Made by a program: the position numbers and the translations under genes
Assembly (NCBI RefSeq): GCF_937872355.1
Contig: NZ_CALMSV010000172.1
Span: 1 to 47,435 of the forward strand
Direction: 5' to 3'
DNA: 47,435 nt
DNA from: an uncultured Sphingorhabdus sp.
GTDB lineage: Bacteria > Pseudomonadota > Alphaproteobacteria > Sphingomonadales > Sphingomonadaceae
Shown here: piece by piece, positions 35,153-44,617 of the stretch
Layout of the letters: the number at the start of each line of letters is the position of its first letter
Position numbering within the stretch: the stretch's first letter is position 1
The notes under the pieces: model-generated
Seen by the model: the letters and a program-made list of their open reading frames with translations, nothing else
Database searches by the model: none
Told to the model about the DNA's origin: nothing

Positions 35153-35183
35153 ACACCCCGGCGGGTAGCAACCGCCGGGGTGT
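35153..35183 (-). terminator. Terminator of the flagellin gene
   Basis: A perfect 12-bp stem, ACACCCCGGCGG/CCGCCGGGGTGT, with a 7-base loop lies 50 bases downstream of the flagellin stop. On the minus strand it is followed by TATTTGG, a weak T-rich run. It separates the flagellin gene from the tRNA. Confidence 0.7.
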
Positions 35184-35233
35184 CGCGTGTGGGCTTCGCA
35201 GGACCAGTCAACGAAGCCCGGTGGGCTCTATGA

Positions 35234-36046
35234 TTAGCGGAGCAGGTTAAGCACGCCCTGCTGGCTCTGGTTGGCCTGTGCCAGCATTGCGGTCGAGGCC
35301 TGCGAGAGGATCTGTGCTGCCGCCAGCTTGGTCGATTCAGCCGAGAAATCGGCATCGGCGATGCGCGATTTCGATTCGGACAGGTTGGTCGCGGTCGAGG
35401 TTAGGTTGTTGACCGTCGCGTCCAGGCGGTTCTGCACTGCACCCAGATTGGCACGCTGCGTAGCCACCGTGTCGATGGCCGTGCTGATCAAAGCCATCGA
35501 GGTCGAAGCACCTGCTGTGGTCGCCATGTCGACGCCATTCACGCCCAGACCGGTGGCATTCATGCTGACAAAGGCAATGGCGACGGTCTGGCCGGTATCG
35601 ACGCCGGTCTGGATGTTGAAGGTGCCTGCCGCGTTGAACAGGTTGGTGCCGTTGAAATCGGTGCGTCCGGCAATATCGTCGATCTGGCCGAGCAGTGCAG
35701 TCACTTCGGTCTGGATCGCGGCGCGATCCGACGTTGCTGTGGTGCCGTTGGCAGCCTGCACCGATAATTCACGCATGCGGACGAGGATGTTGGAAATCTC
35801 GCCCATCGCACCTTCGGCGGTTTGCGCCAGCGAGATACCGTCATTGGCGTTGCGGATCGCCTGATTGAGGCCGCGCACCTTGGCGTCCATGCGGGTCGCG
35901 ATGGCGAGGCCGGCAGCGTCGTCTTTTGCGCTGTTGATGCGCTTGCCGCTCGACAGGCGCTCCATGGCGGTACCGAGCATGTTGCCCGCAACCCGCGAGC
36001 TGTTCTGGGCACGAAGCGCGCTTACGTTGGTATTGATTACAGTCAT
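35234..36046 (-). CDS. fliC: Flagellin, short form
   Basis: A 270-residue flagellin. The N-terminal D0/D1 part has [40 protein letters not shown] and [15 protein letters not shown]. The C-terminal part has [26 protein letters not shown] and [20 protein letters not shown], ending VLNLLR. The variable D2/D3 region is only about 80 residues, far shorter than enterobacterial flagellin. AAAGGAAC precedes ATG 36046. It is divergent from the fliE operon and has its own terminator. No clear sigma-28 or sigma-54 promoter is found upstream. Confidence 0.93.
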   Translation of the reverse strand: MTVINTNVSALRAQNSSRVAGNMLGTAMERLSSGKRINSAKDDAAGLAIATRMDAKVRGLNQAIRNANDGISLAQTAEGAMGEISNILVRMRELSVQAANGTTATSDRAAIQTEVTALLGQIDDIAGRTDFNGTNLFNAAGTFNIQTGVDTGQTVAIAFVSMNATGLGVNGVDMATTAGASTSMALISTAIDTVATQRANLGAVQNRLDATVNNLTSTATNLSESKSRIADADFSAESTKLAAAQILSQASTAMLAQANQSQQGVLNLLR

Positions 36047-36270
36047 CTTGGTTCCTTTCAGGATTAGCTGACCGGACTGCGGCTCTGGGCAGAGCGGCCA
36101 CGAAAGCTGTAACGACGCGCGGCGGCGGAGCTTTAATCCGGTATGTCGATTTTCTGTCAGCCACGATGGCAGAGGGCGGAGAAGCCCGCACATTTCATTG
36201 TTTTATATTGCTTTTTATAGTGATGGCACGAGCATTGCTTTGTTCTGACCGAACCAGACCAGGACAAGCC

Positions 36271-36603
36271 ATGAACCCGATCGATCAAAACCGCCTGCTG
36301 CAAATGCGATCTGCAATTATTTCGCAGAACCAGGCGTTGCAACGCGCCGCAGGGCTCGATACCGCGCCTCAATCCGAAAGCGCGTCGTCCTTCACACAGA
36401 CATTGTCCGACGTCGTAAGCGTGGTGAACGCACAGCAGGCCAAGGCTTCCGATCTGTCGGCGGCGTATGAGCGCGGCGAGACTCATGACATCGTTAGTGT
36501 GATGGTCGAGCGTCAGAAGGCGTCGCTCGGTTTTGAAGCAACACTTCAGGTGCGCAACAAACTGCTCTCCGCCTATCGCGACATCATGAACATGCCGGTC
36601 TAA
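36271..36603 (+). CDS. fliE: Flagellar hook-basal body protein FliE
   Basis: A 110-residue FliE. The C-terminal signature VERQKASLGFEATLQVRNKL and LLSAYRDIMNMPV is typical. ATG 36271 is preceded by AGGA. FliE joins the MS ring to the proximal rod and is an early export substrate. First gene of the long rightward flagellar operon, three bases before fliF. Confidence 0.92.
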   Translation: MNPIDQNRLLQMRSAIISQNQALQRAAGLDTAPQSESASSFTQTLSDVVSVVNAQQAKASDLSAAYERGETHDIVSVMVERQKASLGFEATLQVRNKLLSAYRDIMNMPV

Positions 36604-36606
36604 ACC

Positions 36607-38265
36607 ATGAGCGAGCAGCAAATCATTCCGGCGGGCGCGCCGACTCCGTTCCTGACTAACGCTCAAAACGGGCTTGGTGGACGTATGAACGGTGCCTTCG
36701 CTTTTCTCCGCCAGCCAGCCGTGTCACGTGCCCTTCCAGCCGTGGCGATGGTCAGCGTGCTGGGCCTTGCCGCCGCCGCTTGGCTGACGCTGCAAAGCCC
36801 GACACAAGCACCACTTTATTCCGGGCTTGCCGAAACCGATAAGGCGGTAGTGGCCGAGGCCTTGCAAGCCTCCGGCATCGGCTACACGCTTGATCCCGCC
36901 AGCGGCGCCCTGTCGGTCGACGCCGACAAACTGCACGAAGCGAAGATGATGCTCGCCGGGCAAGGCCTGCCCAAGGCGCAGCCGAGCGGCGACGCTATGC
37001 TGGCCGCATTGCCAATGGGCGCGAGCCGGGCAATCGAAGGCGAAATGCTTCGTGGCGCGCGCGAGGCCGATCTGGCACGAACAATCGAGGCTATCGATGC
37101 CGTCAAAATAGCGCGTGTGCATCTTGCGCTCGCCGAGCCCAGCGTCTTCGTGCGTGAGGAGAAGCCTGCCGCCGCCTCTGTGTTGTTGACGCTTCAGCAG
37201 GGCCGATCATTGAGCGAAGCTCAGGTGCGCGCAATCCGCCATTTGGTTGCCTCTTCAGTTCCGGGCCTGTCGGCCGAACAAGTGTCCGTTATCGATCAAT
37301 CGGGCGCACTTTTGTCCGGCGTAGAAAGCGCCAACAGCGCGTTGCTCGACCTGCAAAGCCGCATCGAGGCACGATATCGCGCGGCTCTAATCAGCCTTTT
37401 GACCCCGGTATTGGGGCGTGACGCCTTTTCGGTTGAAGTTAACGCTGAAGTCGATGCCAGCGAAAGCCAGGCTACGCGTGAGAATTTTCCCGAGGACAGC
37501 CGCGTGCTGACCCGCGAAGAAGGCAGCAATTCGCGTAACGGCAGCGCAGCAACGCCAGCCGTTGGTATTCCCGGGGCCATGTCTAACCAGCCGCCGCCCG
37601 CAACCGGGCTGTCGACCACGCCGCCCGCGGGTGCACCTGCAACGCAAGCCGCGACGCAAGGATCAAGCGAGGAAAATTTCTCACGCAGCTTTGCACTGGG
37701 ACGCGAGATATCCGTTACGCATCAGCCTCAGGGGCAGTTGAAGCGCCTTTCGGTCGCTGTGGCGCTGCGGCAGAAAGGCAAGCCATTGTCGGAAGCCGAT
37801 ATCGCCAAGATCGATGCGCTGGTGAAGGGCGCAGTCGGCTTCAATGCGGAGCGGGGTGATCAGGTCGCCATTTCGGCACGGCCCTTTGCCGAAATAGCGG
37901 CGCCCGAAGTTGCACCGTGGGACGAACTCTGGTTCTGGCCGCTGCTGCGTCAGGTCGGCGCCGTTGTTGGCGCTCTGGCGGTATTGCTTGTCGTCGGATT
38001 GCCCTTGCGCAAAGCGATGAAGCGCCGTGCCGCCGAAGCCAGCGAGCGCGCAGCCCTGATCGAGAACCAATTGCTTGAGGCGACCGTTGACGCGGCCAAG
38101 GCTTCGGTGAAATCCGACGGGCAAGATATCACGCTCGCGATGATAGAGGCTGCCCCCGGTTATGAAGCGCGGGCGCAACTGGTGCGCGCCTTTGTCCAGC
38201 AAGACCCCGAACGTGCCGCGCATATCGTTCGCCACCTGATGCAGGAACGCGGTCGTGGAAGCTGA
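36607..38265 (+). CDS. fliF: Flagellar MS-ring protein FliF
   Basis: A 552-residue FliF. There is an N-terminal membrane segment (LPAVAMVSVLGLAAAAWLTL) and ring-building motifs: PLYSGLAETDKAVVAEALQA, HLALAEPSVFVREEKPAAAS and IRHLVASSVPGLSAEQVSVI. A proline-rich linker (about 310-345) and a C-terminal membrane segment (VGAVVGALAVLLVVGLPL) precede the short cytoplasmic tail that binds FliG. Its end overlaps fliG by 11 bases, supporting coupled synthesis of the two ring proteins. Confidence 0.95.
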   Translation: MSEQQIIPAGAPTPFLTNAQNGLGGRMNGAFAFLRQPAVSRALPAVAMVSVLGLAAAAWLTLQSPTQAPLYSGLAETDKAVVAEALQASGIGYTLDPASGALSVDADKLHEAKMMLAGQGLPKAQPSGDAMLAALPMGASRAIEGEMLRGAREADLARTIEAIDAVKIARVHLALAEPSVFVREEKPAAASVLLTLQQGRSLSEAQVRAIRHLVASSVPGLSAEQVSVIDQSGALLSGVESANSALLDLQSRIEARYRAALISLLTPVLGRDAFSVEVNAEVDASESQATRENFPEDSRVLTREEGSNSRNGSAATPAVGIPGAMSNQPPPATGLSTTPPAGAPATQAATQGSSEENFSRSFALGREISVTHQPQGQLKRLSVAVALRQKGKPLSEADIAKIDALVKGAVGFNAERGDQVAISARPFAEIAAPEVAPWDELWFWPLLRQVGAVVGALAVLLVVGLPLRKAMKRRAAEASERAALIENQLLEATVDAAKASVKSDGQDITLAMIEAAPGYEARAQLVRAFVQQDPERAAHIVRHLMQERGRGS

Positions 38266-39265
38266 GGGCAAACCGCAGATCGGAGGGGCTTCGGCAGCCG
38301 CAATTCTGATGCTGCTTCTTGAAGAAAAGGAGGCCGCAGATGTGCTACGCCACCTTGATCCCGATGAAGTGCGGCAATTGGGCAGTGAGATGTTCGGTGC
38401 AGCCGAAGCGGACGAGAGCAAGGTCGATTTAGCATTAGGCCGTTTCGTTTCGGGCAGCCGGGAAGTTTCGGCTTTAACCCCAGGTGCAGACCGCAAGATC
38501 CGGAACGTGATGACCGATGCTTTGGGGGATGATCGTGCAGGCTCCTTGCTGTCATCGATCGCGCCGCAGCCGCAACGCGATGCGCTCGAAAGACTGCGGT
38601 GGATGGAAACCGAAACAATCGCCGATGTCATCAATGCCGAACACCCGCAAGTTGGTGCTGTCCTCCTATCGATGCTTGCGCCGGATATTGCTGCTGCTGT
38701 GCTGGCTGGATTTTCGGGCGAGCGGCAAGCAGATCTTTTATGGCGTGCGGCGCGGCTGGGTCCGGTGCATGCCGAGGCGATTGATGATCTTGAGGAAACA
38801 TTGGCCGAAGCCGAAGCGGCATCAGCCAAAGCGATTACGCTGGAAATCGGCGGGCAAAGCGACGTAGCCAAGATCGTCAACAGCCTCCCCCGCACAGTGG
38901 GAGAAGAGCTGCTGAAAGCGATGCGAAAGAAGGACAAGCTGCTTGCAGCCGCGATCGAAGACGAAATGTTCGTGTTCGAAGATCTGAATCAGCTCGACGC
39001 CAAGTCGCTGGGAGCTGTGCTGCGCGGGGTCGAAGCGGCAACATTGGCGCTGGCGCTGAAGGGAGCCGAGGGTGCTCTCGCCGACCGCTTCCTCGCCACC
39101 ATGTCTGCTCGCGCCGCCGATACAATCCGCGACGAGCTGGCCGAAATGGCTCCAGTCAAGCGCGAAGAGGTCGACGCCGCACGCAAGGCAATCGTCGCAA
39201 TCGCCCGCGCGATGGCTGTTTCGGGGGAGATCATGTTGGGCGGCAAGGGCGACGACTATGTCTGA
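38255..39265 (+). CDS. fliG: Flagellar motor switch protein FliG
   Basis: A 336-residue FliG starting at GTG 38255 inside fliF. The EHPQ motif is at residues 129-132 (NAEHPQVGAVLLSML). The C-terminal torque domain includes FVFEDLNQLDAKSLGAVLRG and charged helix residues. Full length. Forms the C ring under the MS ring. Overlaps fliH by eight bases. Confidence 0.95.
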   Translation: MEAEGKPQIGGASAAAILMLLLEEKEAADVLRHLDPDEVRQLGSEMFGAAEADESKVDLALGRFVSGSREVSALTPGADRKIRNVMTDALGDDRAGSLLSSIAPQPQRDALERLRWMETETIADVINAEHPQVGAVLLSMLAPDIAAAVLAGFSGERQADLLWRAARLGPVHAEAIDDLEETLAEAEAASAKAITLEIGGQSDVAKIVNSLPRTVGEELLKAMRKKDKLLAAAIEDEMFVFEDLNQLDAKSLGAVLRGVEAATLALALKGAEGALADRFLATMSARAADTIRDELAEMAPVKREEVDAARKAIVAIARAMAVSGEIMLGGKGDDYV

Positions 39266-39815
39266 ACCGGCATTTGTACCGCTTTTCGAAACTTCGACAG
39301 TTGGGTCTGGTACGTTTCAGCTTTGGACCGCCGATCCAGCCGATACCAAGACCGATCCGGTTGACGAATTTGAGCGCGGATTGGCCGAAGGACAATTGCT
39401 CGCCGAAACAGCTTTTGCGGAGGAGCGCAGGCGCTTGCAAGCCTTGGTAGCGGCGGCCAACGCATTGCAGCCGGTGGAACCTGAAGCGGTGCGCAAAATG
39501 ATTTGCGAAACTGTTGACCGCCTTGTGCGGGAAATCGTCGGAGTGACACCAGTCGACTTGGAGCTACTTCGCAAGCAGGTCGATGAGGCTGTCATATTTG
39601 CCGAGCCGATCGCGGTCGATGCCGTACTCAAGCTCTCCCCGGATGACGCCGCTTCATTCAAAGGTGCCGATCTTGGCCTGCCTGTCGTTGCGGATATGCG
39701 GGTCGCGCGTGGCACGCTGCGCCTGGAATCGCCTTCCGGTACGGTCGAGCATGGCCGGGCGGTGCAACTTGAATCGTTGCGCCAGCAACTTGGCATCGCG
39801 GAAGACGAACAATGA
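39258..39815 (+). CDS. fliH: Flagellar export regulator FliH
   Basis: A 185-residue FliH. The middle GLAEGQLLAETAFAEERRRL helix and the C-terminal part (CETVDRLVREIVGVTPVDLE; VARGTLRLESPSGTVEHG) match the FliH/HrpE family, which binds and restrains the FliI ATPase. ATG 39258 overlaps the fliG stop; the stop overlaps fliI as ATGA. Confidence 0.88.
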   Translation: MSEPAFVPLFETSTVGSGTFQLWTADPADTKTDPVDEFERGLAEGQLLAETAFAEERRRLQALVAAANALQPVEPEAVRKMICETVDRLVREIVGVTPVDLELLRKQVDEAVIFAEPIAVDAVLKLSPDDAASFKGADLGLPVVADMRVARGTLRLESPSGTVEHGRAVQLESLRQQLGIAEDEQ

Positions 39816-41134
39816 GCCTTTCCACCACAAAGGCCCATTTGCAGGCTATCCACCTCCATGACATGCCCCCCCGCTATGTGGGCAGACTTGCTGCGCATGA
39901 GGCCATGCTGCTCGAAATTGAGGGCTTTCCCGCACCCCTGCTGACTCCTGTACGAATCTCGTGCAGCGATGGCTCTTCCGTACCGGGAGAGATTGTCGGA
40001 TTTCGCGGGCACCGCAGTCTCGCCTTGCCATTGAGGGGCAATATTCCGCTGGCTGTTGGCGCACCTATTGTCGCCGATGGGCAGGCGGGTCTGGCAAGAT
40101 GTGGGGAAGTGCTGCTTGGCCGCGTGATTGATGCGATGGGCAGACCGCTGGACCGACTCGCTTTGCCCCAACTTCCAGACACATGGCCGCTTGCGGGGGG
40201 CAACAGCAACCCGTTGAGCCGTGGCCGCGTGATGCGACATTTCGATTGCGGGGTCCGGGCAATCAATGCCCTGTTGTCGCTCGGAGAGGGCCAGCGTGTT
40301 GCACTGATCGCCGGCTCGGGCGTCGGCAAATCGGTGCTGATGGGCCAGATGCTCGCTGGCGCCGACTGTGACGTTGTGGTTGCGGGATTGATTGGAGAGC
40401 GCGCGCGCGAAGTCAGCGATTTTGTCGAAGCACGATTGAACAACGGGATGCGTCGCCGAACCGTCGTTGTCGCGACAACAGCCGACGAAGCGCCACTATT
40501 GCGTATCAAGGCTGCAATGCGGGCAACAGCAATCGCAGAATATTTTCGCGCCCGTGGTAAGCGCGTGTTACTTCTGCTCGACAGCCTTACCCGCATCGCG
40601 CACGCCCAGCGTGAAATTGGCCTTGCGCTCGGTGAACCCCCGGCGATGAAGGGCTATCCGCCGTCTGCTCTTGGTTTAATCCCGCAACTGGTGGAGCGGG
40701 CGGGCAATGATCGACGCAGCGGCGGATCGATCACCGCCATTTACACCGTTCTTGCCGACGGCGGCGATCTTGAAGATCCGGTTGTTGATGCAGCGCGCGC
40801 TATTGTCGACGGACATATCATCCTGTCGCGCAGCCTCGCCGAAGCGGGAGTCTATCCTGCAATCGATATTGGCCGATCACTGTCGCGGACCATGGCGGAT
40901 ATAGTTGATGCCGAGCACCGATCGGCAGCGCAGCGCTTTCGCCAGCTCTGGTCGGTCTATGAGGAAAATCGCGACCTGATCCTGATGGGGGCCTATACCC
41001 CGGGGAGCGACCCCTTGCTCGATGAAGCCGTCGCCCGCCAGTCAGAGATGCGCAGCTTCATCACGCAGCGGGAGGATGCGCTGGTTCCCTATTCCGAAAG
41101 CCGAACTGCCTTGATCGAAGGTTTTGGCACATGA
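39812..41134 (+). CDS. fliI: Flagellar export ATPase FliI
   Basis: A 440-residue ATPase. Walker A is GSGVGKS (168-174). VLLLLDSLTRIAHAQREIGL gives Walker B and the conserved region, and GEPPAMKGYPPSALGLIPQL is typical of type III export ATPases. Full length. Powers unfolding and export of flagellar proteins. Overlaps fliH and fliJ by ATGA junctions. Confidence 0.95.
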   Translation: MSLSTTKAHLQAIHLHDMPPRYVGRLAAHEAMLLEIEGFPAPLLTPVRISCSDGSSVPGEIVGFRGHRSLALPLRGNIPLAVGAPIVADGQAGLARCGEVLLGRVIDAMGRPLDRLALPQLPDTWPLAGGNSNPLSRGRVMRHFDCGVRAINALLSLGEGQRVALIAGSGVGKSVLMGQMLAGADCDVVVAGLIGERAREVSDFVEARLNNGMRRRTVVVATTADEAPLLRIKAAMRATAIAEYFRARGKRVLLLLDSLTRIAHAQREIGLALGEPPAMKGYPPSALGLIPQLVERAGNDRRSGGSITAIYTVLADGGDLEDPVVDAARAIVDGHIILSRSLAEAGVYPAIDIGRSLSRTMADIVDAEHRSAAQRFRQLWSVYEENRDLILMGAYTPGSDPLLDEAVARQSEMRSFITQREDALVPYSESRTALIEGFGT

Positions 41135-41556
41135 TCCAGCAATCGCAGCGCCTGCGCCGGCTATTGCGCAAATATGCACTCGACGCCCGCTTGGCCCAAA
41201 TTGCGCAGACAAAGGCCGAGCGCGAGCGGGCCCAACTGTCAGCAACCGAATTGCGTATCAAAGCGGCGCATAGCGCTTTGACCCACAAAACGGCCTGTCC
41301 AACCGGTGTCGAATTGGCGGCGTTGGGCGAATGGAGTGGCCGACTGGTCGAGGCAGGGGCCAGCCTGCAGCCCGCTATCGAACGCGTGACGGTCGATTGC
41401 AGCGAAGCGAGCTTGGCAGCTCGACGCGCGAAGGGACGAATGGAGAGGGTCAAGGAACGGATCTCGCAAGCCATCCGAACGGAAGAACAGCAATCGTCGG
41501 CCCGTTCTGAAGTCCGGACAGTCCGGCCTGGAACAGGATGGAGCCAAAAGCGATGA
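41131..41556 (+). CDS. fliJ: Flagellar export protein FliJ-like
   Basis: A 141-residue, mainly helical protein rich in charged residues (QTKAERERAQLSATELRIKA; AARRAKGRMERVKERISQAI), as expected for the FliJ coiled-coil hairpin. Sequence identity to the family is weak, so the name rests mostly on size, helicity and position between fliI and fliK. It would bind the export gate and ATPase ring. Confidence 0.7.
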   Translation: MIQQSQRLRRLLRKYALDARLAQIAQTKAERERAQLSATELRIKAAHSALTHKTACPTGVELAALGEWSGRLVEAGASLQPAIERVTVDCSEASLAARRAKGRMERVKERISQAIRTEEQQSSARSEVRTVRPGTGWSQKR

Positions 41557-42557
41557 ATCCGCTAACGGGGATTTTTGCTATCAGGGCGGAAGCAGCGCTG
41601 CCGGTCGTCAGCTTCGCCCCGGCTTTACAATCGGCGGTGTTTGAAACGCAGATGACCATGGCGTTGGACGCAAACAACTGTGAGAATGCGAACGCTGCAA
41701 CGCAGGAAACAGAGGCTTCAAAAACCGAAATCCCTATAGATTCATCCATTTCGGTGGCCACCCCTTCCCCAGCACCACCACTCGTGATTACCGCGCATAT
41801 AGTCGTCGACCATGGTGCAAAGGTGGCCGAGCCAGATGAGGCGCCTCCGCCGGTGCAACCGGCCAGTCAGCCTCAATTGCTGGCAATTTTTGCACCATTG
41901 CCCGCTGCACCGCCCCCGACTGTTGAAATGGCTGGGCAGCGAACGAACAAAAGCCTTTCAGTGGTGGAGCTAGCGTCCAACATGAACGGGATCCGCCATT
42001 TTGCTGGCCAGTCGCCCATTCAAGCCGAAACGGGGGCGGCGGAACCGCTTGCTCCAACCAATATTACAGAGGCCCTGCCCTTTGAGGCATCGGCCCTGTC
42101 GGTCGTTATCGAACTCGCTCAAAAGACAAAGCTGCAACCTGAACGGCCATTGCCGGACCTCCGCTCAAACGATTGGGCAGCGCGCCTCTCGCAAGAAATC
42201 CTGCTCGCTCGCGAAAGCGCCACTTCGGAACTCACATTCCGGCTGACACCCAGGCATCTCGGAACGCTGGAAGTCGGATTGGCCGATACACCTCAAGGGT
42301 TGCTCGTAGAACTGCGGCCGTCAAACGAGGAGGCAAAGACTATAGTGGCACGCGAAGAGCCCCGGCTGATCGAGGAACTACGTCAGCGCGGCGTCGCTGT
42401 TGCAGATCCCACCGTCCAATCTGGAGCAAGTGGCGATGGCAGACACAGCCGAAACGGTGCAATTCCCCGCCCGTTCCTGCCGTTCCCGGAAACAGACCGA
42501 AACACGGTCCAGGACCAGGATCAGCCACACGGCCAACCAACCGGCCGATATGCCTGA
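41553..42557 (+). CDS. fliK: Flagellar hook-length control protein FliK
   Basis: A 334-residue protein. The first two thirds are low-complexity, rich in Ala, Pro and Thr. The C-terminal Flg_hook domain is clear (SELTFRLTPRHLGTLEVGLA; QGLLVELRPSNEEAKTIVA). ATG 41553 overlaps the fliJ stop as ATGA and follows GGAG. FliK measures hook length and switches export specificity through FlhB. Confidence 0.85.
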   Translation: MNPLTGIFAIRAEAALPVVSFAPALQSAVFETQMTMALDANNCENANAATQETEASKTEIPIDSSISVATPSPAPPLVITAHIVVDHGAKVAEPDEAPPPVQPASQPQLLAIFAPLPAAPPPTVEMAGQRTNKSLSVVELASNMNGIRHFAGQSPIQAETGAAEPLAPTNITEALPFEASALSVVIELAQKTKLQPERPLPDLRSNDWAARLSQEILLARESATSELTFRLTPRHLGTLEVGLADTPQGLLVELRPSNEEAKTIVAREEPRLIEELRQRGVAVADPTVQSGASGDGRHSRNGAIPRPFLPFPETDRNTVQDQDQPHGQPTGRYA

Positions 42558-42577
42558 TCCGCATTCGAGGATGTGGG

Positions 42578-43198
42578 ATGAGCAAAACCGAGAAGGACAA
42601 TTCCGAGAAGGACAGGCCAAAGTCAGGCGGCAAAAAGAAGTTGTTGCTGATGGCTGGTGGCGCGCTGTTGCTTGCAGGCGGGAGTGCGGGCGCCGCGATT
42701 TATGCCACCGGTGGCTTCGCGCCGAAAGCAGCAAAGGAAGACCCGAACCGACCCAAGCTGGTATTGCGCAGCGAGGAACCCGCCGAACTCGCCGCCGAAG
42801 GTGAAGGCCATAAGCAAGCGCCGTTGAAAGAGGGTACAGTCTCGGTTCCCAATGACCGGATAAAGGTAGACCCGGCCAAATATGAAATCACCTATTTCGC
42901 GGTCGAGCAGCCCTTCACCGCAAACCTCGCTGATGGATCGGGATTCATCCAGATCGGAATCAGCCTGGCGACTTATTATGACGGCAAGGTCATCACCAAT
43001 ATCAAGCGGCAGGATGTTCCGATCCGCTCAGCGGTGTTGATGACATTGTCCGAACAGGACCCTGCCGTGCTGTCGACAGCACAAGGAAAGCAGATGCTGC
43101 AGCGCGAACTGACGCGGGCGATCAATACTGTGCTGCGCCAAAAAGAGGGCTTTGGCGGGATCGACAATGTCTATTTTAACAGTCTGGTGATCCAGTGA
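42578..43198 (+). CDS. fliL: Flagellar basal body protein FliL
   Basis: A 206-residue FliL. A lysine-rich cytoplasmic N-terminus and one membrane segment (KLLLMAGGALLLAGGSAGAA) lead to a periplasmic domain with ITYFAVEQPFTANLADGSGF, SLATYYDGKVI and VLMTLSEQDPAVLSTAQGKQ. It ends in NVYFNSLVIQ. Associates with stator units. The longer in-frame upstream sequence is only the fliK region read in another frame. Confidence 0.9.
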   Translation: MSKTEKDNSEKDRPKSGGKKKLLLMAGGALLLAGGSAGAAIYATGGFAPKAAKEDPNRPKLVLRSEEPAELAAEGEGHKQAPLKEGTVSVPNDRIKVDPAKYEITYFAVEQPFTANLADGSGFIQIGISLATYYDGKVITNIKRQDVPIRSAVLMTLSEQDPAVLSTAQGKQMLQRELTRAINTVLRQKEGFGGIDNVYFNSLVIQ

Positions 43199-44052
43199 GC
43201 AGACCCGAAGCCGAGAAGCTGGACTTGCTTGCTGCATCATCGAACCGAAAGGCTGCCGATGAAGGCGGTATTTCGACCGCAAGGCTTGCCGATGGCCTTG
43301 CTGCACTGTTGCGGCGGCTGGCAGTGCAGCCGGAGGGAATCGCGGTCGCACACGCAGCAGCGGGTTCGCCACCGGATCAGCCGTTGATCAGGTTTATCTG
43401 CAAAAATGAGGCTGGCCAGCCCGGTGCTTTTATCGAAATGCCATCGCACCTGTTCGAACGCCTGTTCGTGCAAATTTACGGCGGCGATCGTGTCGACGCG
43501 CGCGCAGACAAGCCGGGCGAAGCCCAGAGCCGTTTTGCACTGCGGCTTGGAAATCGGCTGTGCGAATGGCTGGTGGGCGCGCTTCCTGGTGCAGAAGAGC
43601 CATCATTCACGCAATCGGAAGCGCGATTTGGTGTCGATGTGGAAGGATTCGATCCTGTTGTTGTCGAAGCACCGATCACATTTGAATTCGATATCGCGCT
43701 TACAACCGGCGCAACTTGGACGATGCGCGTCTACGTGGCTTCGGATCTGATCGCATCGCGTGATGCACAGCCAAAGCAACGCCAGCAGTCGATCAGCCGA
43801 GCCGAACGGGAGAACCGCATCTTGTCACACACTGGTCGGGTTCCGCTGCTTGCCCGTTCCGAAATTGCCATTGCCCAAATGCCCGCATCACGCCTGTTGG
43901 CGTTGCAGCCGGGCGATGTTCTGCCGATCACAATGCCGGTTTCGATTCCCATGCTCGTCGGCGAACGCCCCTTTGCCAACGCATGCATGGGTGAATGGCA
44001 GGGTAGCGTCGCGCTTCGTATCGAAACCCTCCATGAAAGCAGCCCCGCATGA
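43195..44052 (+). CDS. fliM: Divergent flagellar motor switch protein FliM
   Basis: A 285-residue protein that starts at GTG 43195 inside the fliL stop. Position between fliL and fliN, and a C-terminal SpoA-like domain (VPLLARSEIAIAQMPASRLL; LQPGDVLPITMPVSIPMLVG), support FliM. It is about 50 residues shorter than E. coli FliM. The usual N-terminal CheY-binding LSQxEIDALL motif is absent and the GGxG segment is altered to IYGGDRVDA. Coupling to chemotaxis may differ. Confidence 0.8.
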   Translation: MSRPEAEKLDLLAASSNRKAADEGGISTARLADGLAALLRRLAVQPEGIAVAHAAAGSPPDQPLIRFICKNEAGQPGAFIEMPSHLFERLFVQIYGGDRVDARADKPGEAQSRFALRLGNRLCEWLVGALPGAEEPSFTQSEARFGVDVEGFDPVVVEAPITFEFDIALTTGATWTMRVYVASDLIASRDAQPKQRQQSISRAERENRILSHTGRVPLLARSEIAIAQMPASRLLALQPGDVLPITMPVSIPMLVGERPFANACMGEWQGSVALRIETLHESSPA

Positions 44053-44345
44053 GCGACCTCAGCGAAGCCCGGAAAATTGAACGGGCGCCCAATAGGACCA
44101 GCTCCGTCAATTTGCTGGCGGGAATATCGGTTCGTGTATCGGTCGAAGTCGGCTCTACAATGATGACTATTGCTGAACTGGCAACACTCGAGCCAGGCAA
44201 TGTCGTTACGCTTGACCGTAAGGTAGGAGAACCGCTCGATATTTGTGCCAATGGCAGCCTGGTCGCACGCGGGGAAATTGTCTCGGTCGACGGGCGCTAT
44301 GGCATCCGCATCACCGAACTTGTTTCGGCAGAAGGGCGCGGTTGA
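44049..44345 (+). CDS. fliN: Flagellar motor switch protein FliN
   Basis: A 98-residue FliN. SVRVSVEVGSTMMTIAELATL, LEPGNVVTLDRKVGEPLDI and ANGSLVARGEIVSVDGRYG give the complete SpoA fold. It overlaps fliM by ATGA. Builds the lower C ring. Confidence 0.92.
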   Translation: MSDLSEARKIERAPNRTSSVNLLAGISVRVSVEVGSTMMTIAELATLEPGNVVTLDRKVGEPLDICANGSLVARGEIVSVDGRYGIRITELVSAEGRG

Positions 44346-44617
44346 TGCTCGAATATCTGCTGCGTCTGGCGCTCCTGTTGCCGCTGGTAGGTGGGCTCGC
44401 CTGGGCCTCGCTCTGGATGTGGAAGCGTTTGCAGACTGGACTGCCCGGAGTTGCGGCACAAGACAGGCTGGTGCGGCTGGTCGAGGTTTTACCGCTTGGT
44501 GCTGGCAACAAATTGGCCGTCGTCGAATTTGGCGGCAGACTGCATCTGATCGCACTGGGTAGGGGCACGATCACACCCATAGCCATCGACGACAGGGGCG
44601 ATTTTGATGCTGCCTAG
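44345..44617 (+). CDS. fliO: Flagellar biosynthesis protein FliO-like
   Basis: A 90-residue protein with one membrane segment ([20 protein letters not shown]) and a short cytoplasmic domain ([32 protein letters not shown]), as in FliO. ATG 44345 shares one base with the fliN stop. Helps assemble the FliP pore. Overlaps fliP by 11 bases. Confidence 0.8.
   Translation: MLEYLLRLALLLPLVGGLAWASLWMWKRLQTGLPGVAAQDRLVRLVEVLPLGAGNKLAVVEFGGRLHLIALGRGTITPIAIDDRGDFDAA

Noticed and set aside
36047..36270. Sigma-28 or sigma-54 promoter for flagellin or fliE
   Set aside because: TAAAG and TGGC fragments occur but without the required spacing to a GCCGATAA-like or GC -12 element.
37681..38937. 418-residue minus-strand frame across fliF and fliG
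   Set aside because: Both flagellar genes are intact with motifs; the antisense frame is Ser/Arg-rich noise.
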